A stretch of DNA of 54,900 bases from an uncultured Verrucomicrobia subdivision 3 bacterium (GCA_903842235.1 CAIMLG010000008.1:1-54900), one strand, 5' to 3'; positions 1 to 9,321 are shown, counted from the first letter of the stretch. The notes: generated from the sequence alone by a model not told the origin. Translations and numbers: made by a program.

Positions 1-1
1 G

Positions 2-412
2 ATTCTTTCCGGCGGCGTGGATGCGAACGCGCTGCACAAGCCGAAGCGCTTTTTCGGCGCGGCCCGCAACATCGAGGAGGGCGGTTCCCTCACCATCATG
101 GCCACCGCGCTCGTGGATACCGGCAGCCGCATGGATGAAGTCATCTTTGAGGAGTTCAAGGGCACCGGCAACATGGAGGTGCATCTGGATCGCGCGCTCG
201 TGGACCGCCGCATTTTCCCCTCCATCAACATCGAGCGTTCTGGCACGCGCAAGGAGGAGTTGCTTTACCATCCCGACGAATGCAGCCGGGTCGCCATCCT
301 GCGCCGCGCGCTCACCGGCGTGCCGCCGGTCGAGGCGATGGATCTGATGCTCGGCAAATTGAAGAAGACCGGGAGCAACATCGAATTTCTGCTCAATATG
401 GGGGTCAGCTAG
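2..412 (+). CDS. rho: Transcription termination factor Rho, C-terminal part (5' end outside window)
   Basis: The frame is open from the first base, so only the last 136 residues are present. They match the end of the Rho RecA-like ATPase domain: [20 protein letters not shown], then [15 protein letters not shown] and the GTRKEELL stretch, which belong to the conserved Q-loop/R-loop and subunit-interface region. Rho is the hexameric RNA-dependent helicase that ends untranslated transcripts in the cytoplasm. The protein ends at the usual place, a short helical tail after [15 protein letters not shown]. Family assignment is secure. Nothing can be said about the N-terminal RNA-binding domain, which lies upstream of the window. 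Confidence 0.95.
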   Translation: MLSGGVDANALHKPKRFFGAARNIEEGGSLTIMATALVDTGSRMDEVIFEEFKGTGNMEVHLDRALVDRRIFPSINIERSGTRKEELLYHPDECSRVAILRRALTGVPPVEAMDLMLGKLKKTGSNIEFLLNMGVS

Positions 413-528
413 ACGATTTTCTTCATCAAGGCTTGCCTTTTTTTGGCGACAGTGCGGCAATTTCAGGCATATTACTGCCGAAATGGTTTTGCCGGAGGCG
501 GTGAAACCGCCATTAAATCGATAATTAA

Positions 529-1665
529 ATGAAACGCCTGGTTGAAATGAACTCGTTGCAGCTCCCCGCCGTATTTCTGTTGGCCTTTTCTTTGGCCGGT
601 TGCGGTCGGGATGACGTCAAAGTCTATCATGTGGCCACGAACGATCTGCCCCAGATCTTGCCTGCCAGTACCGCGCCGATGGCCCTGCCTGATGGGCTGG
701 ACGTGCCGGATAACAGCCTGCATCCGGAGTTGAAATATGTTTTGCCGGAAGGTTGGAAGGAAAAGCCTTTGACCCAGATGCGGGCGGCAAGTTTCGATGT
801 CTCGGAAGCAGGCAAAGAGGCGGATGTCAGTGTCATTTCGCTCAGCGGCACCTCCGGTGGCGGCGTGGCGAATGTCAACCGTTGGCGCGGCCAGGTGGGG
901 CTGGCGCCGCTGGCGGAAACCGAAATTCCGCCGCTCGCCGAAAGAGTCGTGGCTGCCGGGCAGCCGGCCGATTTATATGATCTCGTCGGCACCAATTCGG
1001 ACAGCGGTGCCGCGGTGCGGATGCTGGGCGTGATTTTGCCCGGCGGCGACGCCGTTTGGTATTTCAAGATGTTGGGCGACGCAACGTTGGTGGAAAAACA
1101 AAAGCCCGCCTTCGTGGCCTTTTTGAAATCCGTTGAATTGGGTTCGCCCGCCGGGCCTGCGGCCATGGATCTGAGTCAGTTGCCGCCCTCGCACCCGCCG
1201 ATTGCCGGCCTGGCATCCGGCCCCTCGGCGGCAATTCCGGCGGCGGTTGCCCACCCGGCCTGGACCGGTCCCGCCGACTGGCAAGCGGGCCCGCTCGCGC
1301 AATTTCTCGTGGCTCGCTTTGTGATTGGTGGTAGCAGTGCGGCGTCGGCGGCTGTCAACGTGAGCCAGTTGTCCGGTGATGGCGGTGGCTTACTGGCGAA
1401 TGTGAACCGTTGGGGCCAGCAACTTGGCCAACCGCCGATTTCGGAAGCGGATGCGGCTAAGTTGCCGACGCTGGAAGTTTCCGGCGTCAAAGCGGTGATC
1501 GCTGACTTCACCGGCACCGATCCCAAAACCGGCCAGCCAGCGCGGCTGGTTGGCGTGGTGCTGCCCCAAGCTGGCCAGACCTGGTTTTACAAGCTCATGG
1601 GTGATCCGGCGGTGGTGGCCCGGCAAAAAGACGCTTTGTTTCAGTTCATTCAATCCGCCAAATAA
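529..1665 (+). CDS. Putative lipoprotein with a duplicated domain, upstream of ResB/CcsA
   Basis: A 378-residue protein with a short basic N-terminus, a hydrophobic stretch and a lipobox (LAGC, Cys about residue 25), so probably a lipoprotein exported by Sec and processed by signal peptidase II. The mature part has two copies of one domain, about residues 95-205 and 275-378. Both contain an LSG(T/D)xGGG..ANVNRW motif, a GQ.LG..P segment, a Y/F-D-x-x-GT(N/D) turn and a closing LPGGDAVWYFK/LPQAGQTWFYK strand. I do not recognise a named family. Its stop lies only four bases before the resB start, so it is probably co-transcribed with the cytochrome c maturation genes. A role in that pathway or in heme-protein assembly at the outer face of the membrane is a guess from context. 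Confidence 0.75.
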   Translation: MKRLVEMNSLQLPAVFLLAFSLAGCGRDDVKVYHVATNDLPQILPASTAPMALPDGLDVPDNSLHPELKYVLPEGWKEKPLTQMRAASFDVSEAGKEADVSVISLSGTSGGGVANVNRWRGQVGLAPLAETEIPPLAERVVAAGQPADLYDLVGTNSDSGAAVRMLGVILPGGDAVWYFKMLGDATLVEKQKPAFVAFLKSVELGSPAGPAAMDLSQLPPSHPPIAGLASGPSAAIPAAVAHPAWTGPADWQAGPLAQFLVARFVIGGSSAASAAVNVSQLSGDGGGLLANVNRWGQQLGQPPISEADAAKLPTLEVSGVKAVIADFTGTDPKTGQPARLVGVVLPQAGQTWFYKLMGDPAVVARQKDALFQFIQSAK

Positions 1666-1669
1666 CCCG

Positions 1670-2920
1670 ATGCTCATTACTAAAATTGTCAAATTCTTCA
1701 CGTCGCTCCGCCTCACGGCCGTGCTGCTGGCGTTTGCCATTATTCTGGTGTTTGTCGGCACGCTGGCCCAGGCGGACGACGGACTTTACGGCGCGCAGGC
1801 GCATTATTTCAAGGCCTGGTTTATTTTCAGCCTGCATTTGTTTGGTCATAAATTCCCCGTTTTGCTGCCGGGCGGGTATCTCATCGGCACCCTCCTCCTG
1901 GTGAACCTGGTGGTGACGCATATTTACCGGTTCGAGTTAACCGCTAAAAAAGCGGGCATCCAGCTCGCGCATGCCGGCATCATTTTGCTGCTGGTGGGCC
2001 AGCTGGCGACCGATCTGATGGCGCGGGAATTGCAAATGCATTTGGCCGAGGGCGAGACCCGGGATTATTCCGACAGCGCCAGCGAATACGAATTGAATTT
2101 TTTTGTTGGCGACCAAGTCGTAGCGATCCCGGAAACCCTTTTAAAACCGGGCCGGGATCTGACCGCCGAAAAGACCGGCCTGCCGTTCGCCATCCGGGTG
2201 AAATCCCTCTGGCGCAATTCGGATTTGACTTATCGCGCGCCCATGATGCAAAACGGTCCGGCGCTGACCACGAACGGCGTGGGGGCGAACTTTGATTTTA
2301 AACCGGTGGCGGATGCCAGTGCCATGGATCAGCGGAATATTCCCACGGCGGTGCTGGAATTCCTCCCGCCGGCCGGCTCGCTCGGCACCTGGGTGGTCAG
2401 CGATTGGGCGACCGATCCGGCGCTCGTCGAGTCGCTGCGCAGCGGTTATGCGCAAATGGGTGCGGCGGTGGCTCAGCGGATTGCCGCTCAGTTGGCCGCG
2501 CCGCAGACGCTCACGACCGGCGGCCAATCCTTTACCTTTGCCCTGCGGGCGGCGCGAGTGCGGCATCCCTTTTCCCTGACCCTGCTCAAAGCGTCGCACA
2601 CGGTGTATCCCGGCACGGACATCCCCAAGGATTTCCGCAGTCGTGTCCGGATTGATAATTCCGCGACCAAGGAGCAGCGCGAGGTGGAGATTTCCATGAA
2701 CCATCCGTTACGCTACGGCGGCTACACCTATTACCAATACCAGATGGATGCCGGCCAGGCGGCGAAAATGGCGGGCCGCACGCCGACCTCCGTGCTGCAG
2801 GTCGTCCGCAATCCCAGCTGGTTGACACCTTACCTCGGCTGCACGATGGTGGGCGCAGGCTTGGTGATCCAGTTTTTGTATCACCTCGTGGGTTTCCTGA
2901 CGAAACGGAAAAAGCAATGA
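1670..2920 (+). CDS. resB: Cytochrome c biogenesis protein ResB/Ccs1
   Basis: About 416 residues. Three hydrophobic helices lie near the N-terminus (LTAVLLAFAIILVFVGTLAQ, a second after HKFPVLLPGG, a third in AGIILLLVGQLATDL). A large soluble domain follows, and a final helix (CTMVGAGLVIQFLYHLVGFL) lies near the C-terminus. The motif FVGTLAQAD..G after helix 1 and RYGGYTYYQYQ late in the soluble domain are typical of ResB. ResB works with CcsA in system II cytochrome c maturation, delivering and ligating heme to apocytochromes outside the cytoplasmic membrane. I chose the ATG four bases after the lipoprotein stop; an in-frame start 120 bases upstream would overlap that gene. Confidence 0.88.
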   Translation: MLITKIVKFFTSLRLTAVLLAFAIILVFVGTLAQADDGLYGAQAHYFKAWFIFSLHLFGHKFPVLLPGGYLIGTLLLVNLVVTHIYRFELTAKKAGIQLAHAGIILLLVGQLATDLMARELQMHLAEGETRDYSDSASEYELNFFVGDQVVAIPETLLKPGRDLTAEKTGLPFAIRVKSLWRNSDLTYRAPMMQNGPALTTNGVGANFDFKPVADASAMDQRNIPTAVLEFLPPAGSLGTWVVSDWATDPALVESLRSGYAQMGAAVAQRIAAQLAAPQTLTTGGQSFTFALRAARVRHPFSLTLLKASHTVYPGTDIPKDFRSRVRIDNSATKEQREVEISMNHPLRYGGYTYYQYQMDAGQAAKMAGRTPTSVLQVVRNPSWLTPYLGCTMVGAGLVIQFLYHLVGFLTKRKKQ

Positions 2921-2938
2921 ACCAAAACCTGCAACGCT

Positions 2939-3001
2939 CAACCTTCAACCCCCAACTCCAAAGGGCGGACGGCCCGGATGTTTCTTTGAGGGTTGAGGGT
3001 T
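2939..3001. repeat. Inverted repeat between resB and ccsA
   Basis: The segment CAACCTTCAACCC (2939-2951) pairs with GGGTTGAGGGTT (2990-3001), one mismatch being a G-U wobble in RNA. The spacer is about 38 bases. The gap between the two genes is 94 bases, longer than the other gaps in this operon, and the hairpin fills most of it. It could be a REP-like mobile palindrome or an mRNA processing or stability element. There is no T tract, so it does not look like an intrinsic terminator. Confidence 0.45.
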
Positions 3002-3014
3002 CCCAATTTTAAGC

Positions 3015-4886
3015 ATGAAAAAGTGGATTCCCCTTGTCCTGACGCTGGTGATGGCGCTGTGGTTCCTCGGCAAACTGCAAACACCCAAAGACGCGACCTT
3101 TGCCTTTGGCGAACTGGCCCGGCTGCCGCTCACCGCCAACGGCCGTATCGTGCCGCTGGACACGCTGGCGCGCAATTCGTTGCTGGAAATCCGCGAAAAG
3201 CAGACCGTCAACACGGAGCCGTGGAAAGCCTGGAGCGAAAACCCAAAAATTATCTCCGCCACCGAATGGCTGGCGAATTTGATGATGAACCCCGGGGTGG
3301 CCAATGATTGCCCGGTGTTTCGCATTGATAATCCCGACCTGGTCTCGCTCCTGAAACTTCCCGAAAAGGACGCGGCGAAAAAATCGGACGGCAAACATTA
3401 TGCTTGGAACCAGATCGAGCCTTCGCTGCAAGCCTTGGATCAGGAGAACACGCGGGTGCAAGGCAAAGAGGCTACCAGTCGCACCGCCTATGAAAATGCC
3501 ATTTCCAAGCTGCATCGCCGCCTGTCGCTTTACGCCCAGTTGGAAAACACCTTGCAGCCCGCCGATGTGCCGGATTGGCCGGCCGCCTTGGCGGCCTATG
3601 AGCAAAGCATTCCGGCTGGCGCGGCGGCCGTGCAGGCGCAGCAGGCCGGTCAGCCCTTTGATACAAATGCGTTCACGGCCTTCGTCGCCTACGTCCAGCA
3701 CTTTCAGTTCATGGCTTCGCTGGAGACCCCGCTGATTTTGGCCCCGGCGAACGGCACGCGCGAGTGGCGGCGCATGAGCGACGCCCTGATGGCGGCCCCG
3801 CGGGGGTTGGCCATGGATAAAACGGTTCATGACTTTGCCCGCCTGGCCGGGGCGCTCGCCGCCAATCAACCGGGGCAATTCAATGCGGCCCTCAACGATT
3901 ATCGGGCGCGGCTCGCAGCCGACCACCCCAAGGCGGTGGCCAAGGCCAAAGCGGAATTCTTCTTCAACCAGATGGAGCCGTTTTATAATGCCATGGTGAT
4001 CTATGTCTTGGCCGGCTTGCTGGCTTGTTTCTCGTGGTTCAATTTGTCCGAAACCTTGCGGCGCTCCGCCCTGTGGCTGGTGGGTTTGGCCTTTTTGATT
4101 CACACCACGGGCTTAATATACCGCATGGTGCTGGAAGGTCGTCCGCCGGTCACCAACCTGTATTCCTCGGCCATCTTCATCGGCTGGGGCGCGGTCTTGA
4201 TCGGGCTGATTCTGGAAAAACTCTACAAAAACGGCATCGGCGCGGTGGTGGCGTCGGTGATCGGGTTCATCACGCTCATCATTGCGCATCATCTGGCGCT
4301 GGAAGGTGACACCATGGAAATGATGCGGGCGGTGCTGGACTCCAATTTCTGGCTGTCCGTGCATGTCGTCACCATTACCATCGGCTACGTCGGCGCGTTT
4401 CTCGCCGGGTTCCTGGCCTTGATTTATGTCCTGCGCGGACTCTTCACCAAAACTTTGGATGCCGATACTGGTAAGGCGCTGGGCCGGATGATTTATGGCG
4501 TGGTCTGCTTCGCCACCTTGTTCAGCTTCATTGGCACCGTTACGGGCGGCATCTGGGCCGACCAATCTTGGGGCCGGTTCTGGGGCTGGGACCCCAAGGA
4601 AAACGGCGCGCTCATCATCGTGTTGTGGAACGCCCTCATTCTCCACCTGCGCTGGGGTGGTGTCATTCGTGAGCGCGGCCTCGTCAACTGCGCCATCGGC
4701 GGCAATATCGTCACCGCCTGGTCATGGTTTGGCGTCAACATGCTGGGCATCGGTCTGCACAGCTACGGTTTCACGGAGGCGGCGTTCAAATGGCTGGTGT
4801 TCTTCATGGCCAGCCAACTGGTTTTCATCGCCTTGGTAATGCTGCCCGCGAGGCTCTGGAGAAGTTTCAAAGCGCGGTCAGCTTGA
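3015..4886 (+). CDS. ccsA: Cytochrome c biogenesis protein CcsA (system II heme handling), with long N-terminal domain
   Basis: A 623-residue protein. After an N-terminal anchor helix comes a soluble region of about 300 residues, then a C-terminal block of about eight membrane helices. This block carries the WWD-type heme-binding signature WGRFWGWDPKENGA at about residues 515-528 and conserved histidines in IAHHLALEGDTM, SVHVVT and GIGLHSYGF. With ResB it exports heme and attaches it to apocytochrome c. The large N-terminal region is unlike the compact CcsA of plants or ResC of Bacillus; such extended forms occur in other phyla, so I read it as a lineage variant and not a gene fusion artefact. 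It lies directly after resB in the same direction. Confidence 0.9.
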   Translation: MKKWIPLVLTLVMALWFLGKLQTPKDATFAFGELARLPLTANGRIVPLDTLARNSLLEIREKQTVNTEPWKAWSENPKIISATEWLANLMMNPGVANDCPVFRIDNPDLVSLLKLPEKDAAKKSDGKHYAWNQIEPSLQALDQENTRVQGKEATSRTAYENAISKLHRRLSLYAQLENTLQPADVPDWPAALAAYEQSIPAGAAAVQAQQAGQPFDTNAFTAFVAYVQHFQFMASLETPLILAPANGTREWRRMSDALMAAPRGLAMDKTVHDFARLAGALAANQPGQFNAALNDYRARLAADHPKAVAKAKAEFFFNQMEPFYNAMVIYVLAGLLACFSWFNLSETLRRSALWLVGLAFLIHTTGLIYRMVLEGRPPVTNLYSSAIFIGWGAVLIGLILEKLYKNGIGAVVASVIGFITLIIAHHLALEGDTMEMMRAVLDSNFWLSVHVVTITIGYVGAFLAGFLALIYVLRGLFTKTLDADTGKALGRMIYGVVCFATLFSFIGTVTGGIWADQSWGRFWGWDPKENGALIIVLWNALILHLRWGGVIRERGLVNCAIGGNIVTAWSWFGVNMLGIGLHSYGFTEAAFKWLVFFMASQLVFIALVMLPARLWRSFKARSA

Positions 4887-5284
4887 ACTTTCAGGCCGTT
4901 TTCAGCGGCGGGTCAAAGGCGCTGAATGAGCCACAATTCCGGATTGAAACGGCGGGCGGAAAAAAAACTCAGCGCCGACAGAGGAGGTTCCCATGTCGGC
5001 GCTGAAGTGGCCGCTGGCCCGCCGGAGTGACGCCAGCGCGCAAAGCGCGTTCGTTTATCGGCCAATCAATCATCTGCAAACTAGTTCAAAGATCAAAACC
5101 CAATCACTGCAACCCTAAAACTAGCAGCTACCTTGCCATCGGTTAGCGCCACATAAACTTTAAAAAAACGTACTTAACAACGGAAATTTCGGGTTCGGAC
5201 AATTCGCTGTCTCAATTTACTGCCTGCAAACGAGACAAGGCGTCCAGAAACGATCCGGAAGGCTCGTGGTTGGGGTTCGTGAAA
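4887..5284. other. 398-base intergenic region between ccsA and the convergent kinase gene
   Basis: The region lies between two convergent genes. It holds one strong minus-strand terminator (separate entry) and a second small hairpin, CGCTGGC (5012-5018) with GCCAGCG (5032-5038). The stretch from 5041 to 5284 is more AT-rich than the flanking genes and has no convincing reading frame. I compared it by eye with tmRNA and found no tag peptide or acceptor-stem pairing. It could be a long 3' untranslated region or a small RNA of the kinase gene. Confidence 0.4.
4961..5005 (-). terminator. Intrinsic terminator of the kinase transcript
   Basis: Perfect 12-bp inverted repeat: TCAGCGCCGACA at 4969-4980 and its complement at 4994-5005, with a 13-base loop. 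Read on the minus strand the stem is followed by a run of Ts (the As at about 4960-4967 of the plus strand). This is the layout of a Rho-independent terminator for transcripts from the right, about 280 bases beyond the kinase stop. Read on the plus strand it has no T tract. Confidence 0.8.
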
Positions 5285-6511
5285 TTAGCCCCGTCGGATT
5301 TCGGAGCCTTGGAACCGGATGACGATTCGGTAAACCTTTTTCGTGCGGCACGTCACCTTGCCGGTGGCGAGATTCACGCGGTCCGGAACTTCAATCCGGT
5401 GGAGGTCCACCCCGGCGTGATAGCCGCGTTCGGAAAATACGTCGATCAGCATGGCCAGGGCCAGGGGGGTATTCAGCACTTTATCCTCCGCATTGATGTG
5501 GGCGATGCCAGAAATGGCGTGACGCAGGACAATCGGCAGGATTTTTTCCTCAACCAACGCCACCACCTTGGCAAACAGCGCGCCATGTTCCAGTTCGTAG
5601 CTGTCGAGCCGTTTCACCAATTCCTGCCGGGCGTGAATGATGATCTGGCTGGCCACGGGAATTCCGCGGAGCCGGTCCACCGTGCGCGAGTCCAGTTCCA
5701 GCGTGCTCTGGTATTCCAGCTCGTGCAGGATGTTTTCCTCCACTTCCTGGATCGGGCCCTGGGCATTGATAAAGTGGTAGTGGTAAATTTCCTTCAGCGA
5801 CTGCAAGGCATCCCACGTCTGTTCCTTGAACACCCGGTAGCGGCGGCGGGCCAGGGATTCGTCGTGGTCCGTTGGGCGATCTTCCGGGATCGGACCATCG
5901 CCGGTGCGGGTGGATTCTTCGAGAATAGCCCGGGTTTCGCGCCCGCGTTTGAGCTGGCGGGCCACGGATTCCTTCTCGTCCACAAAGAGCACCATGATGT
6001 GGATCGTGGGCTGGCGAAAGTGAATGCTGAGCGGGGTGTTGTAGTATTCCCGACGCAGGGCGTGCATCTTGTCCACCAGCATTTTTAAGCATTCCACCTG
6101 CACATGGGTGCGGGGAAAACCGTCGAGGATGACGCCGTCCTGATACTCCGTTCGCAGCAATTCACGCAAGACCAGCCCGACCACATCCCGGTCGCCCACC
6201 ATACTGCCGGCGTCCTTCAACGCCTTGGCTTCCGGCGAATTGAGCAGTGAACTCATCACAATCGGCTGGCAGGTCAGTCCCCGCACTTGGGAGATGAAGG
6301 CGGTGTTGGTGCCTTTGCCGGACCCGGGCGCGCCGCCGAGCAGGATGATCTCCTTGGGAAAGCGCAAACGTTCCCGGCCGCATTCTGTTTCCAACTCGCG
6401 CCAGATGGATTCAAAAATAAGCTGGGCGTCCTTAATTTCAAGGTCGCTGCGTTTGGGCGCCGCCAGGGCGGCGGATTGAGCTGGGGCGATGGGCAAATTC
6501 ATTCGGTTCAA
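5285..6511 (-). CDS. Adenylate-kinase-like nucleoside monophosphate kinase with C-terminal extension
   Basis: 408 residues. The kinase core starts near residue 50 with the P-loop GGAPGSGKGT and continues through an NMP-binding segment with DRDVVGLVLRELL and the DGFPRT motif typical of adenylate kinases. A LID-like region follows (RQLKRGRETRA, then RRRYRVFKEQT). Adenylate kinases are usually 180-230 residues. Here about 170 more residues follow the kinase core, with no recognised domain, so the substrate is not certain to be AMP. The family converts NMP + ATP to NDP + ADP in the cytoplasm. The gene stands alone, with a strong terminator downstream. The start is the first ATG, giving a tail of about 45 residues before the core; later starts are possible. 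Confidence 0.8.
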   Translation of the reverse strand: MNRMNLPIAPAQSAALAAPKRSDLEIKDAQLIFESIWRELETECGRERLRFPKEIILLGGAPGSGKGTNTAFISQVRGLTCQPIVMSSLLNSPEAKALKDAGSMVGDRDVVGLVLRELLRTEYQDGVILDGFPRTHVQVECLKMLVDKMHALRREYYNTPLSIHFRQPTIHIMVLFVDEKESVARQLKRGRETRAILEESTRTGDGPIPEDRPTDHDESLARRRYRVFKEQTWDALQSLKEIYHYHFINAQGPIQEVEENILHELEYQSTLELDSRTVDRLRGIPVASQIIIHARQELVKRLDSYELEHGALFAKVVALVEEKILPIVLRHAISGIAHINAEDKVLNTPLALAMLIDVFSERGYHAGVDLHRIEVPDRVNLATGKVTCRTKKVYRIVIRFQGSEIRRG

Positions 6512-6663
6512 AAACGAGCCAAAAGGATATTACAAAACCATTCCGGCCGACGCACGCGGTTTCGCGCACCGATCGGCGGGTTCGGCTGGTGGCGTGCGCC
6601 GGGCGTTGAACGTGATTGGCCGCCAAAAGATAATCATAACCATCCCCTCCCGCGGGACGTCTG

Positions 6664-7482
6664 ATGCCGTTGATGTCCGGTCGTCATAAATCCGCTTTTA
6701 CCCTGATTGAACTCCTGGTGGTCATTGCGATTATCGCGATCCTGGCGGCCATGCTGTTGCCGGCGCTGGCCAAGGCCAAGGGGCGGGCTAAAGATGCGGT
6801 CTGTCTTTCCAATCTCCGGCAATGGGCCATTACCTGGCGGCTTTACGCGGACGATAACGCCGATTCGTTCATGGATGCCTCCCGGGCCGATTGGGCGCGC
6901 GGGGTTTGGATCATGCCGTTTACCAACACCCTCCGGCAACAGCCCCAGCTGATGCTGTGTCCCAAGGCGACGGACCGGCGCGGCTTGGGCCAGTTTGAAG
7001 TACACACCACCCCCGATGATCCGAATGCGGTGGACTATGGTGGGCCGACCACAGTTTATGATTTTCCCATCCTCGATCCGGCGGATCCGGCGCATCTGTT
7101 GACCGCCAGTTACGGCCTGAATTGCTGGGTTTACAATGATCCCACCAATGCTATTCAAGGCCGGGATACCCAATGGAATTGGCGGAAATTTGGCGCGGCC
7201 ACCCAGCCGTCCATGACCCCGCTGTTTATGGATGCCATGTGGCGCGGCGGTGGACCCTTTGCGGATGACATGCCGCCGGGCTGGAATGGCGAATGGGCCG
7301 GGGCCAATGCCGAGATGCATCACTTTGCCCTCGCGCGGCACGGCAAAGGGATCAACGTGCTCTACTTTGACAATTCCGTTCGTCAAACCCGGGCTAAAGA
7401 CTTGTGGAGCCTCCCTTGGAGCAAGGGGTTTAATGTCAATTATTGGTCCGGAAACATCTCGTTTCCCGACTGGATGAATTGA
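6664..7482 (+). CDS. Type IV pilin-like / pseudopilin-like protein with prepilin N-terminal methylation motif
   Basis: 272 residues. The N-terminus has the prepilin signature SAFTLIELLVVIAIIAILAA followed by MLLPALAKAKGRAK, so the leader would be cut by prepilin peptidase before the Phe and the helix would pack in a pilus or type II pseudopilus. The C-terminal part has a basic His-Gly-Lys-Gly turn followed by NVLYFDN, resembling the H-X9-DG motif common at the end of such proteins in Verrucomicrobiota and Planctomycetota. These families often occur in dozens of copies per genome, many standing alone as here, and their function is mostly unknown. The alternative start at MSG, three codons later, would also keep the leader intact. 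Confidence 0.85.
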   Translation: MPLMSGRHKSAFTLIELLVVIAIIAILAAMLLPALAKAKGRAKDAVCLSNLRQWAITWRLYADDNADSFMDASRADWARGVWIMPFTNTLRQQPQLMLCPKATDRRGLGQFEVHTTPDDPNAVDYGGPTTVYDFPILDPADPAHLLTASYGLNCWVYNDPTNAIQGRDTQWNWRKFGAATQPSMTPLFMDAMWRGGGPFADDMPPGWNGEWAGANAEMHHFALARHGKGINVLYFDNSVRQTRAKDLWSLPWSKGFNVNYWSGNISFPDWMN

Positions 7483-7518
7483 TTTCTGCGCTGGATCCGA
7501 TTGAATTCTTCAGGCGAA

Positions 7519-7544
7519 AATCATTCCCCGGTGGGAGGATGATT
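7519..7544. terminator. Possible shared terminator hairpin between convergent genes
   Basis: AATCAT (7519-7524) and ATGATT (7539-7544) flank a GC-rich, partly self-complementary core. The hairpin sits exactly where the pseudopilin and FHA genes converge and overlaps the FHA stop codon. T runs on either side are short, so this is a weak candidate. Confidence 0.35.
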
Positions 7545-8094
7545 ATTTGGGTCCGCTGGGGCCGCCCGCAAATTTGATCAGGTAAATAATAAAGCCGACG
7601 ATTACCACGCCGAGAATAATCCCGCCGATGAGAAAGATCCGGTTGGCTTGGTTGGACTTTTTAGAGAAAGCGGTGTTGGTGTCAAAGCCGGGCGGGCGGG
7701 CCCCTTGTTCGAGTTGTTCCAACCGGACGCCCCGCGAGATGACCATGGTGTTCTCCATCGCTTTTTTGGGGGCGGCGGGCACCGGTGCGGGCGCAGTGGG
7801 AACGGTCTTGCCGTCGTCGATCTTCAATTCCACCTGGCCGAACCGCAGGATCTGACCGGTCTGGAGGACGATTTCGGAAATTTTTTCGCCGTTGAGGAAA
7901 GTGCCGTTGGTGGAATTGAGATCCTTGATGAGGATGTCCGCGCCCCGCAGGTGGATTTCCGCGTGATGGCTGGAAACCGAAGGATCCGCGATCTGAAACG
8001 CGTTATCCTCCACGCGGCCGACGGTGGTGCGCTCGCTGTTTAGTTCGAACGACCGACCGGTCATGCCCTGGTTCAGGATAACGAGTTTGGCCAT
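7543..8094 (-). CDS. FHA-domain protein with a C-terminal membrane anchor
   Basis: 183 residues. Residues 1-95 form a forkhead-associated domain: TTVGRVEDNAFQI, then SVSSHHAEI and DLNSTNGTFLNG, which hold the Arg, Ser-x-x-His and Asn-Gly residues of the phosphothreonine pocket. A proline/alanine-rich linker follows, then one hydrophobic helix (IFLIGGIILGVVIVGFIIYLI) very near the C-terminus. The protein therefore looks tail-anchored with the FHA domain in the cytoplasm. FHA domains read Ser/Thr kinase signals; no kinase is encoded nearby. It follows carA by 66 bases on the same strand and may share its transcript. Confidence 0.88.
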   Translation of the reverse strand: MAKLVILNQGMTGRSFELNSERTTVGRVEDNAFQIADPSVSSHHAEIHLRGADILIKDLNSTNGTFLNGEKISEIVLQTGQILRFGQVELKIDDGKTVPTAPAPVPAAPKKAMENTMVISRGVRLEQLEQGARPPGFDTNTAFSKKSNQANRIFLIGGIILGVVIVGFIIYLIKFAGGPSGPK

Positions 8095-8160
8095 AGGTTG
8101 TTTGAAGTGATTATGGTCGTGGCGCGTTTCAAGTCAAACGGAAATCCACCGGATTCAAAT

Positions 8161-9321
8161 TTAACCGCGCTTTTCAATCAATTGCCGAAACTCGGCAAAC
8201 AAGGGCGTGGAATCATGTGGGCCGGGCGAGGCCTCGGGGTGATATTGCACGCAAAACACCGGCTTGGTCTTGTGTCGCAGACCCTCGACCGTCTGGTCGT
8301 TCAGGTTGATGCGGTTCACGGCCACCTCGGTGGGTAACGAGGCGGCATCCAAGGCGAAACCGTGATTTTGTGAGGTGATTTCCACTTTGCCGGATTCCAA
8401 ATCCTTCACCGGCTGATTGCCGCCGCGATGGCCGAATTTCAATTTGAAAGTTTTCCCGCCCAGCGCCTGGCCGAGGATCTGGTGGCCCAGGCAGATTCCA
8501 AAAATCGGAATGCCGGTGTCGAGCAGCGTCTTAACTTCGCGGACAATGTAGTCCAGCGCCGCAGGATCGCCGGGGCCGTTGGAAAGAAAAATCCCGGCGG
8601 GCTGGTGCTGGAGCGCCTCGGCGGCGGATGCCGTGGCCGGCAACACTTGCGTGGCAAAACCCTGCTGCCGCAAGCGGCGCAGAATGTTGTATTTCATCCC
8701 GTAGTCAAACGCGACAATGGGAATATCCGCTGCGGGCAGCGGCTTGCGAAGATTCCGCGCGTCGATGACCTTGTTGCCACGCACTAGGTCGAACGCCGCG
8801 CTCTGCTCGTCTGGTTCGTCCCAGCGGAAGGCCTTCTTATGCGTGACTTCTTTGACGTAATCCACCCCGACGAAGACAAATTCCTTGGCCCGCTTGACGG
8901 CCTCGGCGTCAGAAATCTTTTCCGTGGAAATAAAGCCGTTTAGCGCGCCGCGAACGCGGAGTTTTTTGGTCAGTGCCCGGGTGTCGATGCCCTGAAGGCC
9001 GGGAATGCCGTTTTGCTCCAAATATTCGGCCAGCGAAAAATCCGCGCGCCAGTTGCTGACCACCGGGGAAAGCTCGCGGATGACGAAGCCCGCCGCGTGG
9101 GGTCGCCACGACTCGATGTCCTGGTTGTTCACGCCGTAATTGCCGATGAGCGGGTAGGTCATCGTCACGATCTGGCCTTTGTAGGAGGGATCCGTGAGGA
9201 TTTCCTGATAGCCCGTCATGGAAGTGTTGAAACAAACCTCGCCGCCGGCCGACGCCTTCGCGCCAAAACCGGTGCCGTGAAAAATTGAACCGTCTTCGAG
9301 GGCTAAAATGGCTTTCATCAA
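8161..9321 (-). CDS. carA: Carbamoyl-phosphate synthase, small (glutaminase) subunit
   Basis: 386 residues, usual length. The N-terminal half has [14 protein letters not shown] and [21 protein letters not shown]. The C-terminal half is a class I glutamine amidotransferase with the nucleophile loop [13 protein letters not shown] and the catalytic His and Glu in [13 protein letters not shown]. It hydrolyses glutamine and passes ammonia to the large subunit, giving carbamoyl phosphate for pyrimidines and arginine. The large subunit gene is not in the window. Two adjacent Met codons open the frame; the second (9318) gives the more typical start [10 protein letters not shown]. The 5' end lies about 100 bases from the divergent ribH start. 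Confidence 0.96.
   Translation of the reverse strand: MMKAILALEDGSIFHGTGFGAKASAGGEVCFNTSMTGYQEILTDPSYKGQIVTMTYPLIGNYGVNNQDIESWRPHAAGFVIRELSPVVSNWRADFSLAEYLEQNGIPGLQGIDTRALTKKLRVRGALNGFISTEKISDAEAVKRAKEFVFVGVDYVKEVTHKKAFRWDEPDEQSAAFDLVRGNKVIDARNLRKPLPAADIPIVAFDYGMKYNILRRLRQQGFATQVLPATASAAEALQHQPAGIFLSNGPGDPAALDYIVREVKTLLDTGIPIFGICLGHQILGQALGGKTFKLKFGHRGGNQPVKDLESGKVEITSQNHGFALDAASLPTEVAVNRINLNDQTVEGLRHKTKPVFCVQYHPEASPGPHDSTPLFAEFRQLIEKRG

Noticed and set aside
5041-5284. AT-rich stretch considered as tmRNA or other structured RNA
   Set aside because: No tag peptide, acceptor stem or CCA-type end could be found on either strand.
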